Source of the DNA: QHXW01 sp963752965
GTDB taxonomy: Bacteria; Acidobacteriota; Terriglobia; Bryobacterales; Bryobacteraceae
Assembly (NCBI GenBank): GCA_963752965.1
Contig: CAVWAJ010000015.1
Span: 558,001 to 622,000 of the forward strand
Direction: 5' to 3'
DNA length: 64,000 bases
Positions within the stretch are counted from its first letter, which is position 1, and each line of letters starts with the position of its first letter. Positions 53,744-61,753 of the stretch are shown here, in pieces. The translations under genes were made by a program, and so were the position numbers. Under the pieces are notes generated by a model. It was not told where the DNA came from. It was given only the letters and a program-made list of their open reading frames with translations, and searched no databases.

Positions 53744-54034
53744 ATGGACACGGCAGCTAAGAAAGCCAAAGTAGTAATTGAACCGTGGCAGCTTCAGGCG
53801 GCCAAAGCCCGTTTCAGCGAAGTGTTCCGGCTGACGCGTTCGCAGGGCCCGCAATGGGTCACGCGCGGCGGGAAAGAGGCCGTGGTGGTTGTAGCGGCCG
53901 AGGAGTTCGAACGGCTGACCCGGCGGAAAAAACAGAGCGGAAGCTTGGTGGAGTTCTTCGCGAAATCGCCGTTGGCCGGCGTGGATCTTGATCTCGAACG
54001 GAAACCGGATTTCGGCCGTCCCGTTGAGCTGTGA
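53744..54034 (+). CDS. Phd/YefM-family antitoxin
   Basis: This 96-residue antitoxin has the Phd/YefM fold at the N-terminus (WQLQAAKARFSEVFRLTRSQGPQWVTRGGKEAVVVVAAEEFERL split over helices and strands). The C-terminal arm (SLVEFFAKSPLAGVDLDLERKPDFGRPVEL) would wrap the toxin. It binds operator DNA and neutralises the PIN toxin, whose GTG start overlaps its stop. A consensus promoter and repeated palindromes precede it. Confidence 0.93.
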   Translation: MDTAAKKAKVVIEPWQLQAAKARFSEVFRLTRSQGPQWVTRGGKEAVVVVAAEEFERLTRRKKQSGSLVEFFAKSPLAGVDLDLERKPDFGRPVEL

Positions 54035-54456
54035 GTGGCTTTCTCCTAGACACGAACGTCATCTCCGAGCTCGTTAAACCGCGACCCGAACCCGCGGTGG
54101 TTCGCTGGGTCGAGGAGAGCGACGAGAATCTCCTGTATCTCAGCGTTCTCACGCTCGGTGAGATTCGAAAGGGTGTCGCCGCATTGCCGCAATCGGCGCG
54201 CCGCGTGGAACTCGAGGCCTGGCTGGAGTCCGACTTGCGGCTGCGTTTCTCGAAGCGAATTCTCGCCATCGACGAGGACATTGCCGACCGTTGGGGCATC
54301 CTCGCAGGACAGGCTCAAAAGGATGGCCGGGAGTTACCTGTGATCGATGGCCTGCTCGCAGCCACCGCAATCCACCACAACCTGACTCTAGTGACACGAA
54401 ATACCAGCGACATCGCGTCAACCGGCACGCTGCTCTTCAATCCGTGGGAGAACTGA
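54031..54456 (+). CDS. PIN-domain ribonuclease toxin (VapC-like)
   Basis: This 141-residue toxin keeps all PIN-domain acidic residues: Asp in FLLDTNVISEL, Glu in TLGEIRKG, Asp in PVIDGLLAATA and the VTRNTSDI end. Family members cut tRNA or rRNA and are held inactive by the antitoxin. It overlaps the antitoxin gene by four bases (GTGA). Length is normal, so the module appears intact. Confidence 0.94.
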   Translation: MSGFLLDTNVISELVKPRPEPAVVRWVEESDENLLYLSVLTLGEIRKGVAALPQSARRVELEAWLESDLRLRFSKRILAIDEDIADRWGILAGQAQKDGRELPVIDGLLAATAIHHNLTLVTRNTSDIASTGTLLFNPWEN

Positions 54457-54468
54457 CGCGTCCTCCGG

Positions 54469-55365
54469 TTACGCCATCGCCATGATCTTGTCGAATGCGT
54501 CCGAGACTTTGCGCAGTTTGTCCGGGTCGTTCGGATCGTGGCCGATCTCGGGCGACATAAATCCGCGATAGCCGACCTTCACGAACGCCGCCATCACTTC
54601 CTTCCAGTCCACGTCGCCTTCAAGTAGGTCAACGAAACGCCCTTGTTCGTAGCGGGCGGAGAGCTTGTAGTCCTTTAAGTGAACACGGTGGATGCGCGGG
54701 CCGAGCGTCAGGATCCAATCCTGCGGATAGCCGTACTGCATGACGTTGCCGACGTCGAAGTGCGACTGGAGCCAGGGGCTGTGAAACTGGTCCACAAACG
54801 TTCGCATTTCGAGCGGGCTAAGCAGGAACTTGTTCCACACGTTTTCCGGCGTTAGACAAACTTTGGCTTCCTGGGCCCACGGGAGAGCCTTGGGGATCTC
54901 GGCGCTCAGGCGGTTCCAAGTGTCTTCGGAGCCGAACAGCAGTTTCGGCCCATCGCCGAGGCGGCATAGATAAAGCAACGTCGCCCCGCAATTGAGATAT
55001 TTCGCGAACTCGAGGCCCTGCTTCAGTCCTTCCAGACTCCGCGCGCGCACCGCCGGGTCCGGGCTGTTAATCGGATTCGAGCGAAACGCACCGCCCATCC
55101 ACATGCTCGCAATCTGCACGCCCGCCTTGTGCGCCGCGTCGCCGAGGCGCTTCACTTCATCGGCGCTGAGCGAAGGCGAAACCTCCTCACCGAAGCGCAG
55201 TTCAATTGCATCGAAGCCGGCGTTCTTCGCCTGGCGGAATTTCTCATCAACGGGCATTTGCCCAGGAAAAATGATCGAGCAGATGCTCTTGATGAAGCGT
55301 GGAGACTGGGGCTGGGCCATCAAGGGGGCGGCCGCGGTTGCCGTGATAAATTGTCTTCTGTTCAT
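54469..55365 (-). CDS. Sugar phosphate isomerase/epimerase-like TIM-barrel protein, Tat-exported
   Basis: This 298-residue protein is of the AP_endonuc_2 (xylose isomerase-like) family. It begins with a twin-arginine leader (NRRQFITATAAAPLMAQ). Barrel motifs are AGFDAIELRFGEE, LTPENVWNKF, LQSHFDVGNVMQYG, IHRVHLKDYKL and GYRGFMSPEIG, with the Glu, Asp, His and Glu metal ligands. ATG 55365 has a GGTGGAG site. Its start codon shares CATG with the divergent dehydrogenase start. Substrate unknown. Confidence 0.9.
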   Translation of the reverse strand: MNRRQFITATAAAPLMAQPQSPRFIKSICSIIFPGQMPVDEKFRQAKNAGFDAIELRFGEEVSPSLSADEVKRLGDAAHKAGVQIASMWMGGAFRSNPINSPDPAVRARSLEGLKQGLEFAKYLNCGATLLYLCRLGDGPKLLFGSEDTWNRLSAEIPKALPWAQEAKVCLTPENVWNKFLLSPLEMRTFVDQFHSPWLQSHFDVGNVMQYGYPQDWILTLGPRIHRVHLKDYKLSARYEQGRFVDLLEGDVDWKEVMAAFVKVGYRGFMSPEIGHDPNDPDKLRKVSDAFDKIMAMA

Positions 55366-56872
55366 GGATGCTCCACCTGAGTGTACTCCGGCCGAAACCA
55401 CTGGCGCGCGCCCAGCCTTTACGCGTGCGAGCCGCGCCCGGAACATCGAGCGGCTGCGCAGCGAGACTTTCGATGTTTTGATCATGGGCGGCGGCATCAA
55501 CGGCGCCGGCATCGCGCGCGATCTTGCCATGCGCGGCGCCAAGGTTGCGCTGGTTGAGCAGCGTCACTTTGCTTCCGGCACAAGCGGAAAAAACTCGCAG
55601 CTCATCCACGGCGGCTTGCGTTACCTGAAGCTGCTCCAATTTAATCTGGTGCGTGAATCGCTGCACGAGCGCGCCACGCTGTTGCGCCTGGCTCCGCATC
55701 TCGTCAAGCCGCAGCCGTTTCTGATGCCGATGTACGGATGGCCCGCGCGCATCTTCTACGGCGCCGGTCTCACTATGTACGACTGGCTGGCGGGACGCGA
55801 CAACGTCAGCCGCCATCGCGTGTTGTCCTCCGCGGAAGTGGCGCAGCTCGAACCCGGTCTTGCGCTTCAGGGCCTGACGCACGGCGCGATCTTTTACGAT
55901 TGTCAGATTCATTCCGCGCGATTTGTGACCGAAAACATTTGGGAGGCCGCGCGGCTCGGAGCGGCGATCGTCAATTACGCTCAGGCCAAGCACGAGCGCG
56001 GCGGCGTCACAGTCACGGATACGCTCTCCCGCGATGCCTTCCCGGTTCGCGCCACTCATCTCGTCGACGCAACCGGCGCTTGGGAGCCCGGCCTGCGGTT
56101 GGTGCGCGGCTCGCATATCGTTATTCCGCGTATTAATGCCAGTGAGAACGCCGTGGCTTACTTTGAAGAATCCGGCCGCATCATCTTCGTGATCCCCTGG
56201 GGCAGCGCGCGGCAGTTGTCGCTCGTCGGCACGACGGATGTTGACCACGCTGGCGGCCCCGATAGCGTCCACATCTCCGCCGAAGAGACGGAGTATCTGT
56301 TACGCGTCGTGCGCCGGCTTTTTCCCGCGGCCCGCGACGGAGAGCCCATCGCGGCCTTCAGCTCGTTGCGGCCTCTGGTGCCCTCTCCCGGTTCCCCGAC
56401 GCAAGCCAGCCGCGAGCACCGCATCTGGAAAGCAGCCGATGGTGTCGTTCACGTGGCGGGAGGCAAGTACACCACTTATCGCGTGATGAGCGCGGAAGCG
56501 GCGGATCTGATCTCGCGTGTGGAATCGAAAACGGCTGCGACGCCGCTGGGCGGCAACACCAGGGAGCGCATCATTGAGCTGCTCGCTTCCGCCGATGCAT
56601 GGGCGGTGCGGCATGCGCTCACGCCGCAGCAGGTCACGCACGTCATTCAAAACTACGGTGTGCAGGCGCCGCATGTACTCGCCGCTCTTCCCGAGACCGC
56701 GCCCGCCGGTTTGACGCGCCTGGAATCTGCGCAGATCGCCTTCGCCGTCAATCATGAGATGGCGCAGAGCCTCGCCGATGTGATGTTCGTCTCGACTTAT
56801 TGGGGCTATGAGCGCCAGTGGACCCCCGAGAATCTGGCGCCATTCGAGCAGGAGATGGCCCGTTTGCTCTGA
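55364..56872 (+). CDS. Glycerol-3-phosphate dehydrogenase-like FAD oxidoreductase (GlpD/GlpA type)
   Basis: This 502-residue flavoenzyme probably oxidises glycerol-3-phosphate to dihydroxyacetone phosphate at the membrane. The FAD-binding core is FDVLIMGGGINGAGIARDLAMRGAKVALVEQ, followed by the family stretch DFASGTS-like FASGTSGKNSQLIHGGLRYL, each seen in pieces. The C-terminal domain has HVAGGKYTTYRVMSAEAADLI. ATG 55364 is the only usual start before the FAD motif (27 residues upstream of RNIERLR), but it lies inside the start codon of the divergent isomerase gene and has no ribosome site. Leaderless translation or a rare start codon is possible. Confidence 0.88.
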   Translation: MDAPPECTPAETTGARPAFTRASRARNIERLRSETFDVLIMGGGINGAGIARDLAMRGAKVALVEQRHFASGTSGKNSQLIHGGLRYLKLLQFNLVRESLHERATLLRLAPHLVKPQPFLMPMYGWPARIFYGAGLTMYDWLAGRDNVSRHRVLSSAEVAQLEPGLALQGLTHGAIFYDCQIHSARFVTENIWEAARLGAAIVNYAQAKHERGGVTVTDTLSRDAFPVRATHLVDATGAWEPGLRLVRGSHIVIPRINASENAVAYFEESGRIIFVIPWGSARQLSLVGTTDVDHAGGPDSVHISAEETEYLLRVVRRLFPAARDGEPIAAFSSLRPLVPSPGSPTQASREHRIWKAADGVVHVAGGKYTTYRVMSAEAADLISRVESKTAATPLGGNTRERIIELLASADAWAVRHALTPQQVTHVIQNYGVQAPHVLAALPETAPAGLTRLESAQIAFAVNHEMAQSLADVMFVSTYWGYERQWTPENLAPFEQEMARLL

Positions 56873-56874
56873 CT

Positions 56875-57708
56875 TTACTTCCGCAGTGTCGCCGCCAGCG
56901 CCGCGGCAATCTCGAACTCGCCCTCGATCTCGCGCGTCCGCAGATTGTCGCGCAAGTGCTCCAGCTTGCCGATGTACGCCGTGAGCGCTTGCTCGATCGG
57001 CCCGCTGTTCGTCGCCAGAATATCCCGCCAGAGCTCGAACGAGCTGAGCGCGAGGCGCGTTGTATCCTTTAGGCCCGGGCCTGCCACGGCCAGGTGGTCG
57101 CCCGCTTGCTCCGCAACCGTCGCCGCGAGCGCCGTCGCTGCCAGCTGGGGCAGATGCGACGTGAACGAAACCACGCGGTCGTGTTCGGCCGCATTCATCG
57201 TCAGGGGCAACGCGCCAATGCGGCGAATCCACTCGATGAATTCTTGCGCGGCGGGCGCTTCGAGCGAGCTCGGGTCGTCCGGCGTGAGCACGTAAGTCCG
57301 GCCGCGAAACAGATCGGCGTCCGCTTCCGCTACGCCGCGTTTCTCTTTTCCCGCCATCGGATGACCGCCGAGGAACACCGCGCGCCGGATGTGCTGCCGC
57401 GCCGCGGAAACGATGGCGTTCTTGGTGCTGCCGGCGTCCGTGATCAGAGTGCCAGGCTGCACCAGCTCATCGATGTGCCGCAGGGTATCGAGAATGCGGC
57501 CGATGGGCTGTGCCAGATAAATCAGGTCGGCGCGCGCCGCGGCGTCGGCAAGTGATGCGCCTTCGTCGATCGCCCCGCGCTCGATCGCCGCCCGTAGCGT
57601 CGCGGCCGAGCTCACCCCTAGAATCGTTCCGCCGAATCCGGCTTTTTTCAGCGCCAGTCCGAACGAGCCGCCAATCAGCCCGACCCCGGCGATCGCCACC
57701 GTCTGCAT
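56875..57708 (-). CDS. tyrA: Prephenate dehydrogenase
   Basis: This 277-residue NAD-dependent enzyme makes 4-hydroxyphenylpyruvate (or arogenate to tyrosine), the tyrosine branch. The Rossmann motif is VAIAGVGLIGGSFGLALKKAG. Other marks are DAGSTKNAIV, FLGGHPMAGKEKRGVAEADADLF (catalytic His) and HDRVVSFTSHLPQL. It is the last gene of the aromatic operon, starting six bases after aroF. No ACT domain is present, so feedback control, if any, lies elsewhere. Confidence 0.94.
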   Translation of the reverse strand: MQTVAIAGVGLIGGSFGLALKKAGFGGTILGVSSAATLRAAIERGAIDEGASLADAAARADLIYLAQPIGRILDTLRHIDELVQPGTLITDAGSTKNAIVSAARQHIRRAVFLGGHPMAGKEKRGVAEADADLFRGRTYVLTPDDPSSLEAPAAQEFIEWIRRIGALPLTMNAAEHDRVVSFTSHLPQLAATALAATVAEQAGDHLAVAGPGLKDTTRLALSSFELWRDILATNSGPIEQALTAYIGKLEHLRDNLRTREIEGEFEIAAALAATLRK

Positions 57709-57714
57709 CGCCGG

Positions 57715-58743
57715 CTAAATCACCCGTCCAACGACCGGCGCGATCAGCCGCAACTGCGCCATCAGGTCTTCGAACTGCGCCGCGTTCATCGACTGTGCGC
57801 CGTCGCTCAGGGCATGATCCGGATCGGGGTGTACTTCCATCAGCAGGCCGTCGGCGCCCGCGGCCAGCGCGGCCCGCGCCATCGGCGCCACTTTGTCGCG
57901 CCGTCCGGTGCCGTGCGACGGATCGGCCACGATGGGCAAATGCGATAGCTTCTTCACCACCGGGATGGCCGAAATGTCCATGGTGTTGCGCGTGTAATTC
58001 TCAAACGTGCGGATGCCGCGCTCACACAGAATCACGTTGTAATTGCCCCCAGAGAGGATGTACTCGGCCGAAAGCAGCAGCTCTTCGATGGTCGCAGCAA
58101 TGCCCCGCTTCAGCAGCACCGGTTTCGGCTGGCGGCCCAGTTCGCGCAGCAGATTGAAGTTCTGCATGTTCCGCGCGCCCACCTGGAGCAAGTCGGCGTA
58201 GGCGCTCACCAGTGGAATCTGCGTGAGGTCCATCACTTCGCTCACGACCAGCAAGCCGTGGCGATCCGCCGCCGCGCGCAACAATTGCAGCGCTTCCTCG
58301 CCCAGGCCCTGAAAACTGTAGGGCGACGTGCGCGGCTTGAATGCCCCGCCGCGAATGATGTTCGCTCCCGCCCGCGCCACGATCTCCGCCGAGCGTTCAA
58401 TCTGCTCCCGGCTCTCGACGCTGCACGGGCCCGCCATCACGGTGACGCGTTCGCCGCCCACCTCCACCGCCGGCCCCCCATTACGTGTGATCCGCACCAC
58501 CGTTCCGCCCGGCCGGAACGACCGGCTCGCCAGCTTATACGGCGAAACGATCCGGTGCGCCTCCTTCACCCCGTCCATCACTTCAAACGTGGCGATGTCG
58601 AATTCCTGCTTGCCGCCCACGCCGCCGAGTACCGTATGCACCACGCCAGTCGAGCGATGGACGTCAAAGCCCAAGTCCACCAGCCGGTCGATTACGTTTT
58701 GAATCTGCGCCTCGGTAGCGCCTTCCTGCATGACAACCAGCAT
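57715..58743 (-). CDS. aroF: 3-deoxy-7-phosphoheptulonate synthase (DAHP synthase, type I-beta)
   Basis: This 342-residue first enzyme of the shikimate pathway condenses phosphoenolpyruvate and erythrose-4-phosphate. The N-terminal 70 residues (LVVMQEGATEAQIQNVIDRL) form the ferredoxin-like regulatory domain seen in the Thermotoga-type enzyme. The barrel has VMAGPCSVESREQIERSAEIV, RGGAFKPRTSPYSFQGLGEEAL, EVMDLTQIP, LSGGNYNVILCERGIRTFE and PIVADPSHGTGRRDKV, with the metal Cys, His, Glu and Asp present. It starts directly after the chorismate mutase stop. Confidence 0.95.
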   Translation of the reverse strand: MLVVMQEGATEAQIQNVIDRLVDLGFDVHRSTGVVHTVLGGVGGKQEFDIATFEVMDGVKEAHRIVSPYKLASRSFRPGGTVVRITRNGGPAVEVGGERVTVMAGPCSVESREQIERSAEIVARAGANIIRGGAFKPRTSPYSFQGLGEEALQLLRAAADRHGLLVVSEVMDLTQIPLVSAYADLLQVGARNMQNFNLLRELGRQPKPVLLKRGIAATIEELLLSAEYILSGGNYNVILCERGIRTFENYTRNTMDISAIPVVKKLSHLPIVADPSHGTGRRDKVAPMARAALAAGADGLLMEVHPDPDHALSDGAQSMNAAQFEDLMAQLRLIAPVVGRVI

Positions 58744-59055
58744 TCAGCTATTCTCTCCATCCCGCGACGATTCCATCCGCAGCCGCTGCAGCGTACGCAT
58801 CTCGTCGATAATGCGCTCGAAAATGCGCCGTGCCGCCTCGTGCGCCATTGGCCCGCCGTTGTGATCTTCTATGTTGCGCAGTACTTCTTCTTCGCGCTTC
58901 GGTTCGTAGATGCGCATTCCGCATTCCCGTTTGATGCGCCCGATCTCCTCGACGATACGCGTGCGATCGTTTAACAGATCCAAAATACGGCGGTCCAGTT
59001 CGTTGATGCGGTCGCGCGCCTCCGCCAGCGCCTTTTCTCCGAATTCGCGCGTCAT
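58744..59055 (-). CDS. Chorismate mutase (AroQ class)
   Basis: This 103-residue helical enzyme turns chorismate into prephenate for phenylalanine and tyrosine. The fold is clear: ALAEARDRINELDRRILDLLNDRTRIVEEIGRIKRE for helix 1, then YEPKREEEVLRNI, ending in RRIFERIIDEMRTLQ. The active-site Arg, Lys, Arg and Glu are in place. It is fused to nothing. Its ATG overlaps the trpA stop by four bases, and its own stop is next to the aroF start, so it sits exactly at the branch between tryptophan and tyrosine genes. Confidence 0.94.
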   Translation of the reverse strand: MTREFGEKALAEARDRINELDRRILDLLNDRTRIVEEIGRIKRECGMRIYEPKREEEVLRNIEDHNGGPMAHEAARRIFERIIDEMRTLQRLRMESSRDGENS

Positions 59056-59873
59056 GGCTCGCGTACCCCGGCGGCCGTCATTGCAAATCCGTGTTTCAGC
59101 TCGCGGGCAAAGGCCTCGAGCTGGATTTCTAGCGACGGATTATCCAAATTGCGTTCGATCAGGTGCACGATGGCGCTGCCGACCACCACCGCTTCTACCT
59201 GACGGCCCAATTCCGCCACGTGTTCCGGCCGCGAGATGCCGAATCCCACCGCCAGCGGTAGCGGCGTGATGGCCCGCATGGCCTCCACCAGCGGCCCCAC
59301 CGATCCCGAAAGCGACTCGCGTTCTCCCGTCACGCCGGTTCGCGAAACCAGGTACACGAACCCGCTCGAGTACTCCGCCACCAGTTGCAGCCTGCGCGGT
59401 GAACTCGTCGGCGCCGCTAGAAAAACCGTGTCCAGCCCCGCACCGCGCATCACGCGCACGTAATCGCCGGCTTCTTCCACGCTGGCGTCCGTAAGCAGGC
59501 AGCCATCGATGCCCGATGCCGCCGCATCCCGCGCGAGCGCCTCCAGTCCATATCGCAGCACTGGATTTAGATAGGTGAACAACAACAGCGGCACTTCGGA
59601 GCGCGTACGAATTTCGCGCGCGACCTCCAGCACACCGCGCAGCGTCGTTCCCGCCCGCAAAGCGCGCTCACCGGCACGCTGTATCACCGGCCCATCCGCA
59701 ATCGGATCGGAGAACGGCACTCCCAGCTCGATCAGATCCGCCCCGCCACGCACGAGCGCTTCGACCAGTGCCGGCGTGCGCTCAGGCGATGGATCGCCTA
59801 CGGTCAGATAGGCGATCAGCCCCTTTTGGCCGGATTGCCGCAGATGTTGGAAGAGAGAGCCGATGCGAGTCAT
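59052..59873 (-). CDS. trpA: Tryptophan synthase alpha subunit
   Basis: This 273-residue subunit cleaves indole-3-glycerol phosphate and passes indole to TrpB. Catalytic Glu and Asp are in LIELGVPFSDPIADGP. Further marks are GLIAYLTVGDPSPE, CLLTDASVEE, FVYLVSRTGVTGERE and PLAVGFGISRPEHV. ATG 59873 is the family start (TRIGSLFQHLRQSG); a TTG-type start further upstream would only read repeat sequence. No good ribosome site precedes it; instead the heptamer-repeat hairpin lies 13 bases upstream. Confidence 0.95.
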   Translation of the reverse strand: MTRIGSLFQHLRQSGQKGLIAYLTVGDPSPERTPALVEALVRGGADLIELGVPFSDPIADGPVIQRAGERALRAGTTLRGVLEVAREIRTRSEVPLLLFTYLNPVLRYGLEALARDAAASGIDGCLLTDASVEEAGDYVRVMRGAGLDTVFLAAPTSSPRRLQLVAEYSSGFVYLVSRTGVTGERESLSGSVGPLVEAMRAITPLPLAVGFGISRPEHVAELGRQVEAVVVGSAIVHLIERNLDNPSLEIQLEAFARELKHGFAMTAAGVREP

Positions 59874-59886
59874 GAGGAAGAACCAA

Positions 59887-59981
59887 GGCAAAAGACAAGA
59901 GACAAAAGGCAAAAGGCAAAAATGAATTCGGAAGACACACCTCCACTTTTGTCTTTTGACATTTGCCTTTTGTCTTTTGCC
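59887..59981 (-). repeat. Heptamer repeats forming an inverted-repeat hairpin between trpB and trpA
   Basis: Bases 59887-59921 are five 7-bp units (GGCAAAA, GACAAGA, GACAAAA, GGCAAAA, GGCAAAA). Bases 59947-59981 are five units of the complement (TTTTGTC, TTTTGAC, ATTTGCC, TTTTGTC, TTTTGCC). The arms can pair in 30 of 35 positions around a 25-base loop. In the mRNA, the stem begins right after the trpB stop codon and ends 13 bases before trpA. Confidence 0.88.
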
Positions 59982-61178
59982 TTACTCATCAAGCTCTGGA
60001 AAGTTCTCCCGATAAATATCAATGTCCTTATCCCCGCGCCCCGAAATATTCACAATGAACACCTGCCGCGCCGCTTTTGGCGCCCGTGTGAGCGCTTCCG
60101 CAACGGCATGCGCCGATTCGAGCGCCGGAATAATCCCTTCGGTCTGCGATAAGAGGCGCGCCGCATCGAGCGCCGCCCGGTCGTCTACCGACACGTATTC
60201 CGCTCGCCCCTGATCGTGCAACCATGCGTGCTCCGGCCCCACCAGCGCATAATCCAGACCCGCCGACACGGAATGTGTCAACGACACCTGGCCGTTTTCG
60301 TCCTGCAATAAATAACTCCGCGCACCGTGCAGCACGCCCGGCGAACCTCCTGAAAAACGCGCCGCATGCTCGCCCAATCCGTGCCCGCGTCCGCCTGCTT
60401 CGACGCCCACCAGCTGCACTCGCGCGTCGGGAATGAACGCGTGAAAAATTCCGATTGCATTACTTCCGCCGCCCACGCACGCAATCACGGAGTCAGGCAG
60501 ACGCCCCTCGGCTTGCTGAATTTGCTCGCGTGCCTCTTCGCCGATGATTTTATGGAATTCCCGCACCATCAGCGGGTACGGATGCGAGCCCAGTGCCGAG
60601 CCCAGTAGATAATGTGTCGTCGCGACATTCGTCACCCAGTCACGCATGGCCTCGCTGATGGCATCTTTCAGCGTGCGGCTGCCGTTCGCCACGCCCACTA
60701 CTTTGGCGCCCAGCAAGCGCATGCGGAACACATTCAGCCGCTGCCGCCGCATGTCCTCCTCGCCCATATACACCACGCACTCGAGGCCGAATAGCGCGCA
60801 AACGGTTGCGCTGGCTACGCCGTGCTGGCCCGCGCCCGTCTCGGCGACAATCCGCTTCTTCCCCATGCGCCGCGCGAGCAGCGCCTGGCCCAGGCAGTTA
60901 TTGATCTTGTGCGCGCCGGTGTGGAGCAGGTCTTCCCGCTTCAGATAAATGCGCGCGCCGCCCAGTTTCTCGGTCAGCCGCCGCGCAAAATAGAGCGGTG
61001 TGGGCCGCCCCGCGTATGTCCGCAGCAGTTCGTCGAGCTCCGTCCGGAACGCCGGATCTTCGCGCGCTTCGAGAAACGTCCGCTCCAGTTCCTCGAGTGG
61101 CGACATCAGTACTTCGGGCACGTAGCGCCCGCCGTAGATGCCGAAATGCCCGCCCGCGTCGGGTTGTGAAGCCATCAT
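59982..61178 (-). CDS. trpB: Tryptophan synthase beta subunit
   Basis: This 398-residue PLP enzyme joins indole and serine into tryptophan. The PLP lysine is in HTGAHKINN. Other marks are GGRYVPEVLM, YLKREDLLHTG, AETGAGQHGVA, the phosphate loop CVGGGSNAIG and GVEAGGRG. ATG 61178 overlaps the trpF stop by four bases. Stop at 59982 directly abuts the heptamer hairpin, which separates it from trpA by 108 bases in an otherwise tightly packed operon. Confidence 0.97.
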   Translation of the reverse strand: MMASQPDAGGHFGIYGGRYVPEVLMSPLEELERTFLEAREDPAFRTELDELLRTYAGRPTPLYFARRLTEKLGGARIYLKREDLLHTGAHKINNCLGQALLARRMGKKRIVAETGAGQHGVASATVCALFGLECVVYMGEEDMRRQRLNVFRMRLLGAKVVGVANGSRTLKDAISEAMRDWVTNVATTHYLLGSALGSHPYPLMVREFHKIIGEEAREQIQQAEGRLPDSVIACVGGGSNAIGIFHAFIPDARVQLVGVEAGGRGHGLGEHAARFSGGSPGVLHGARSYLLQDENGQVSLTHSVSAGLDYALVGPEHAWLHDQGRAEYVSVDDRAALDAARLLSQTEGIIPALESAHAVAEALTRAPKAARQVFIVNISGRGDKDIDIYRENFPELDE

Positions 61179-61753
61179 CCCAGTGCCGCCTTGAGAAATT
61201 GCGCCATCTTGCCGTGGTCTTTCTTGCCGGGAGCGCTCTCGATCCGCGAACACACATCCACGCCCCAGGGCCGCGCCTGCTCGATCGCCCGGCCTACGTT
61301 CTCCGCGTCCAGTCCCCCAGCCACGATCACTTTTCGTGGAATGCCCGCCGCGATCGTCCAGTCAAACGGCACACCGTTCGCCGGTCCGTCCAGCAACATC
61401 GCCTCCGCGGGGAACTGATCGAGCGTCGTGCGGTCGAACTCTTCCCCGATTCGAATCGCTTTCCAAACTCGCAGCCCCTCGGGAAAATCACGCGCCGTCT
61501 CGTGTCCATGCAACTGGGCGATATCCAGCCCGGCTTCCCTCGCGATCGCCACCACCGCGCCAGGCTCCTCATCCACGAATACACCAGCCTTGCACACTTC
61601 CACCGGAAGCTTTTCGATCAGCCGACGCGCGGATTCCGGCGCGATGTACCTCGGGCTGCGCGGCCAGAAATTGAAACCTAACGCCCCCGCCCCGCCCTCG
61701 ATCGCCGCCAGCGCGTCCTCCAGGTTGGTAATGCCGCAAACTTTTACCATCAT
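61175..61753 (-). CDS. trpF: Phosphoribosylanthranilate isomerase
   Basis: This 192-residue TIM barrel does the Amadori rearrangement in tryptophan synthesis. The catalytic Cys is in VKVCGITN and the Asp in GVDVCSRIES. Other marks are LGFNFWPRSPRYI, QLHGHE, LLDGPANGVPFDW and IVAGGLDAENV. The length is slightly short but complete. It overlaps trpC upstream and trpB downstream by four bases each. Confidence 0.95.
   Translation of the reverse strand: MMVKVCGITNLEDALAAIEGGAGALGFNFWPRSPRYIAPESARRLIEKLPVEVCKAGVFVDEEPGAVVAIAREAGLDIAQLHGHETARDFPEGLRVWKAIRIGEEFDRTTLDQFPAEAMLLDGPANGVPFDWTIAAGIPRKVIVAGGLDAENVGRAIEQARPWGVDVCSRIESAPGKKDHGKMAQFLKAALG

Noticed and set aside
59887..59981. The heptamer array as a possible CRISPR array
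   Set aside because: Units are 7 bp with no spacers between them and the second half is inverted, so it is a simple-repeat hairpin.
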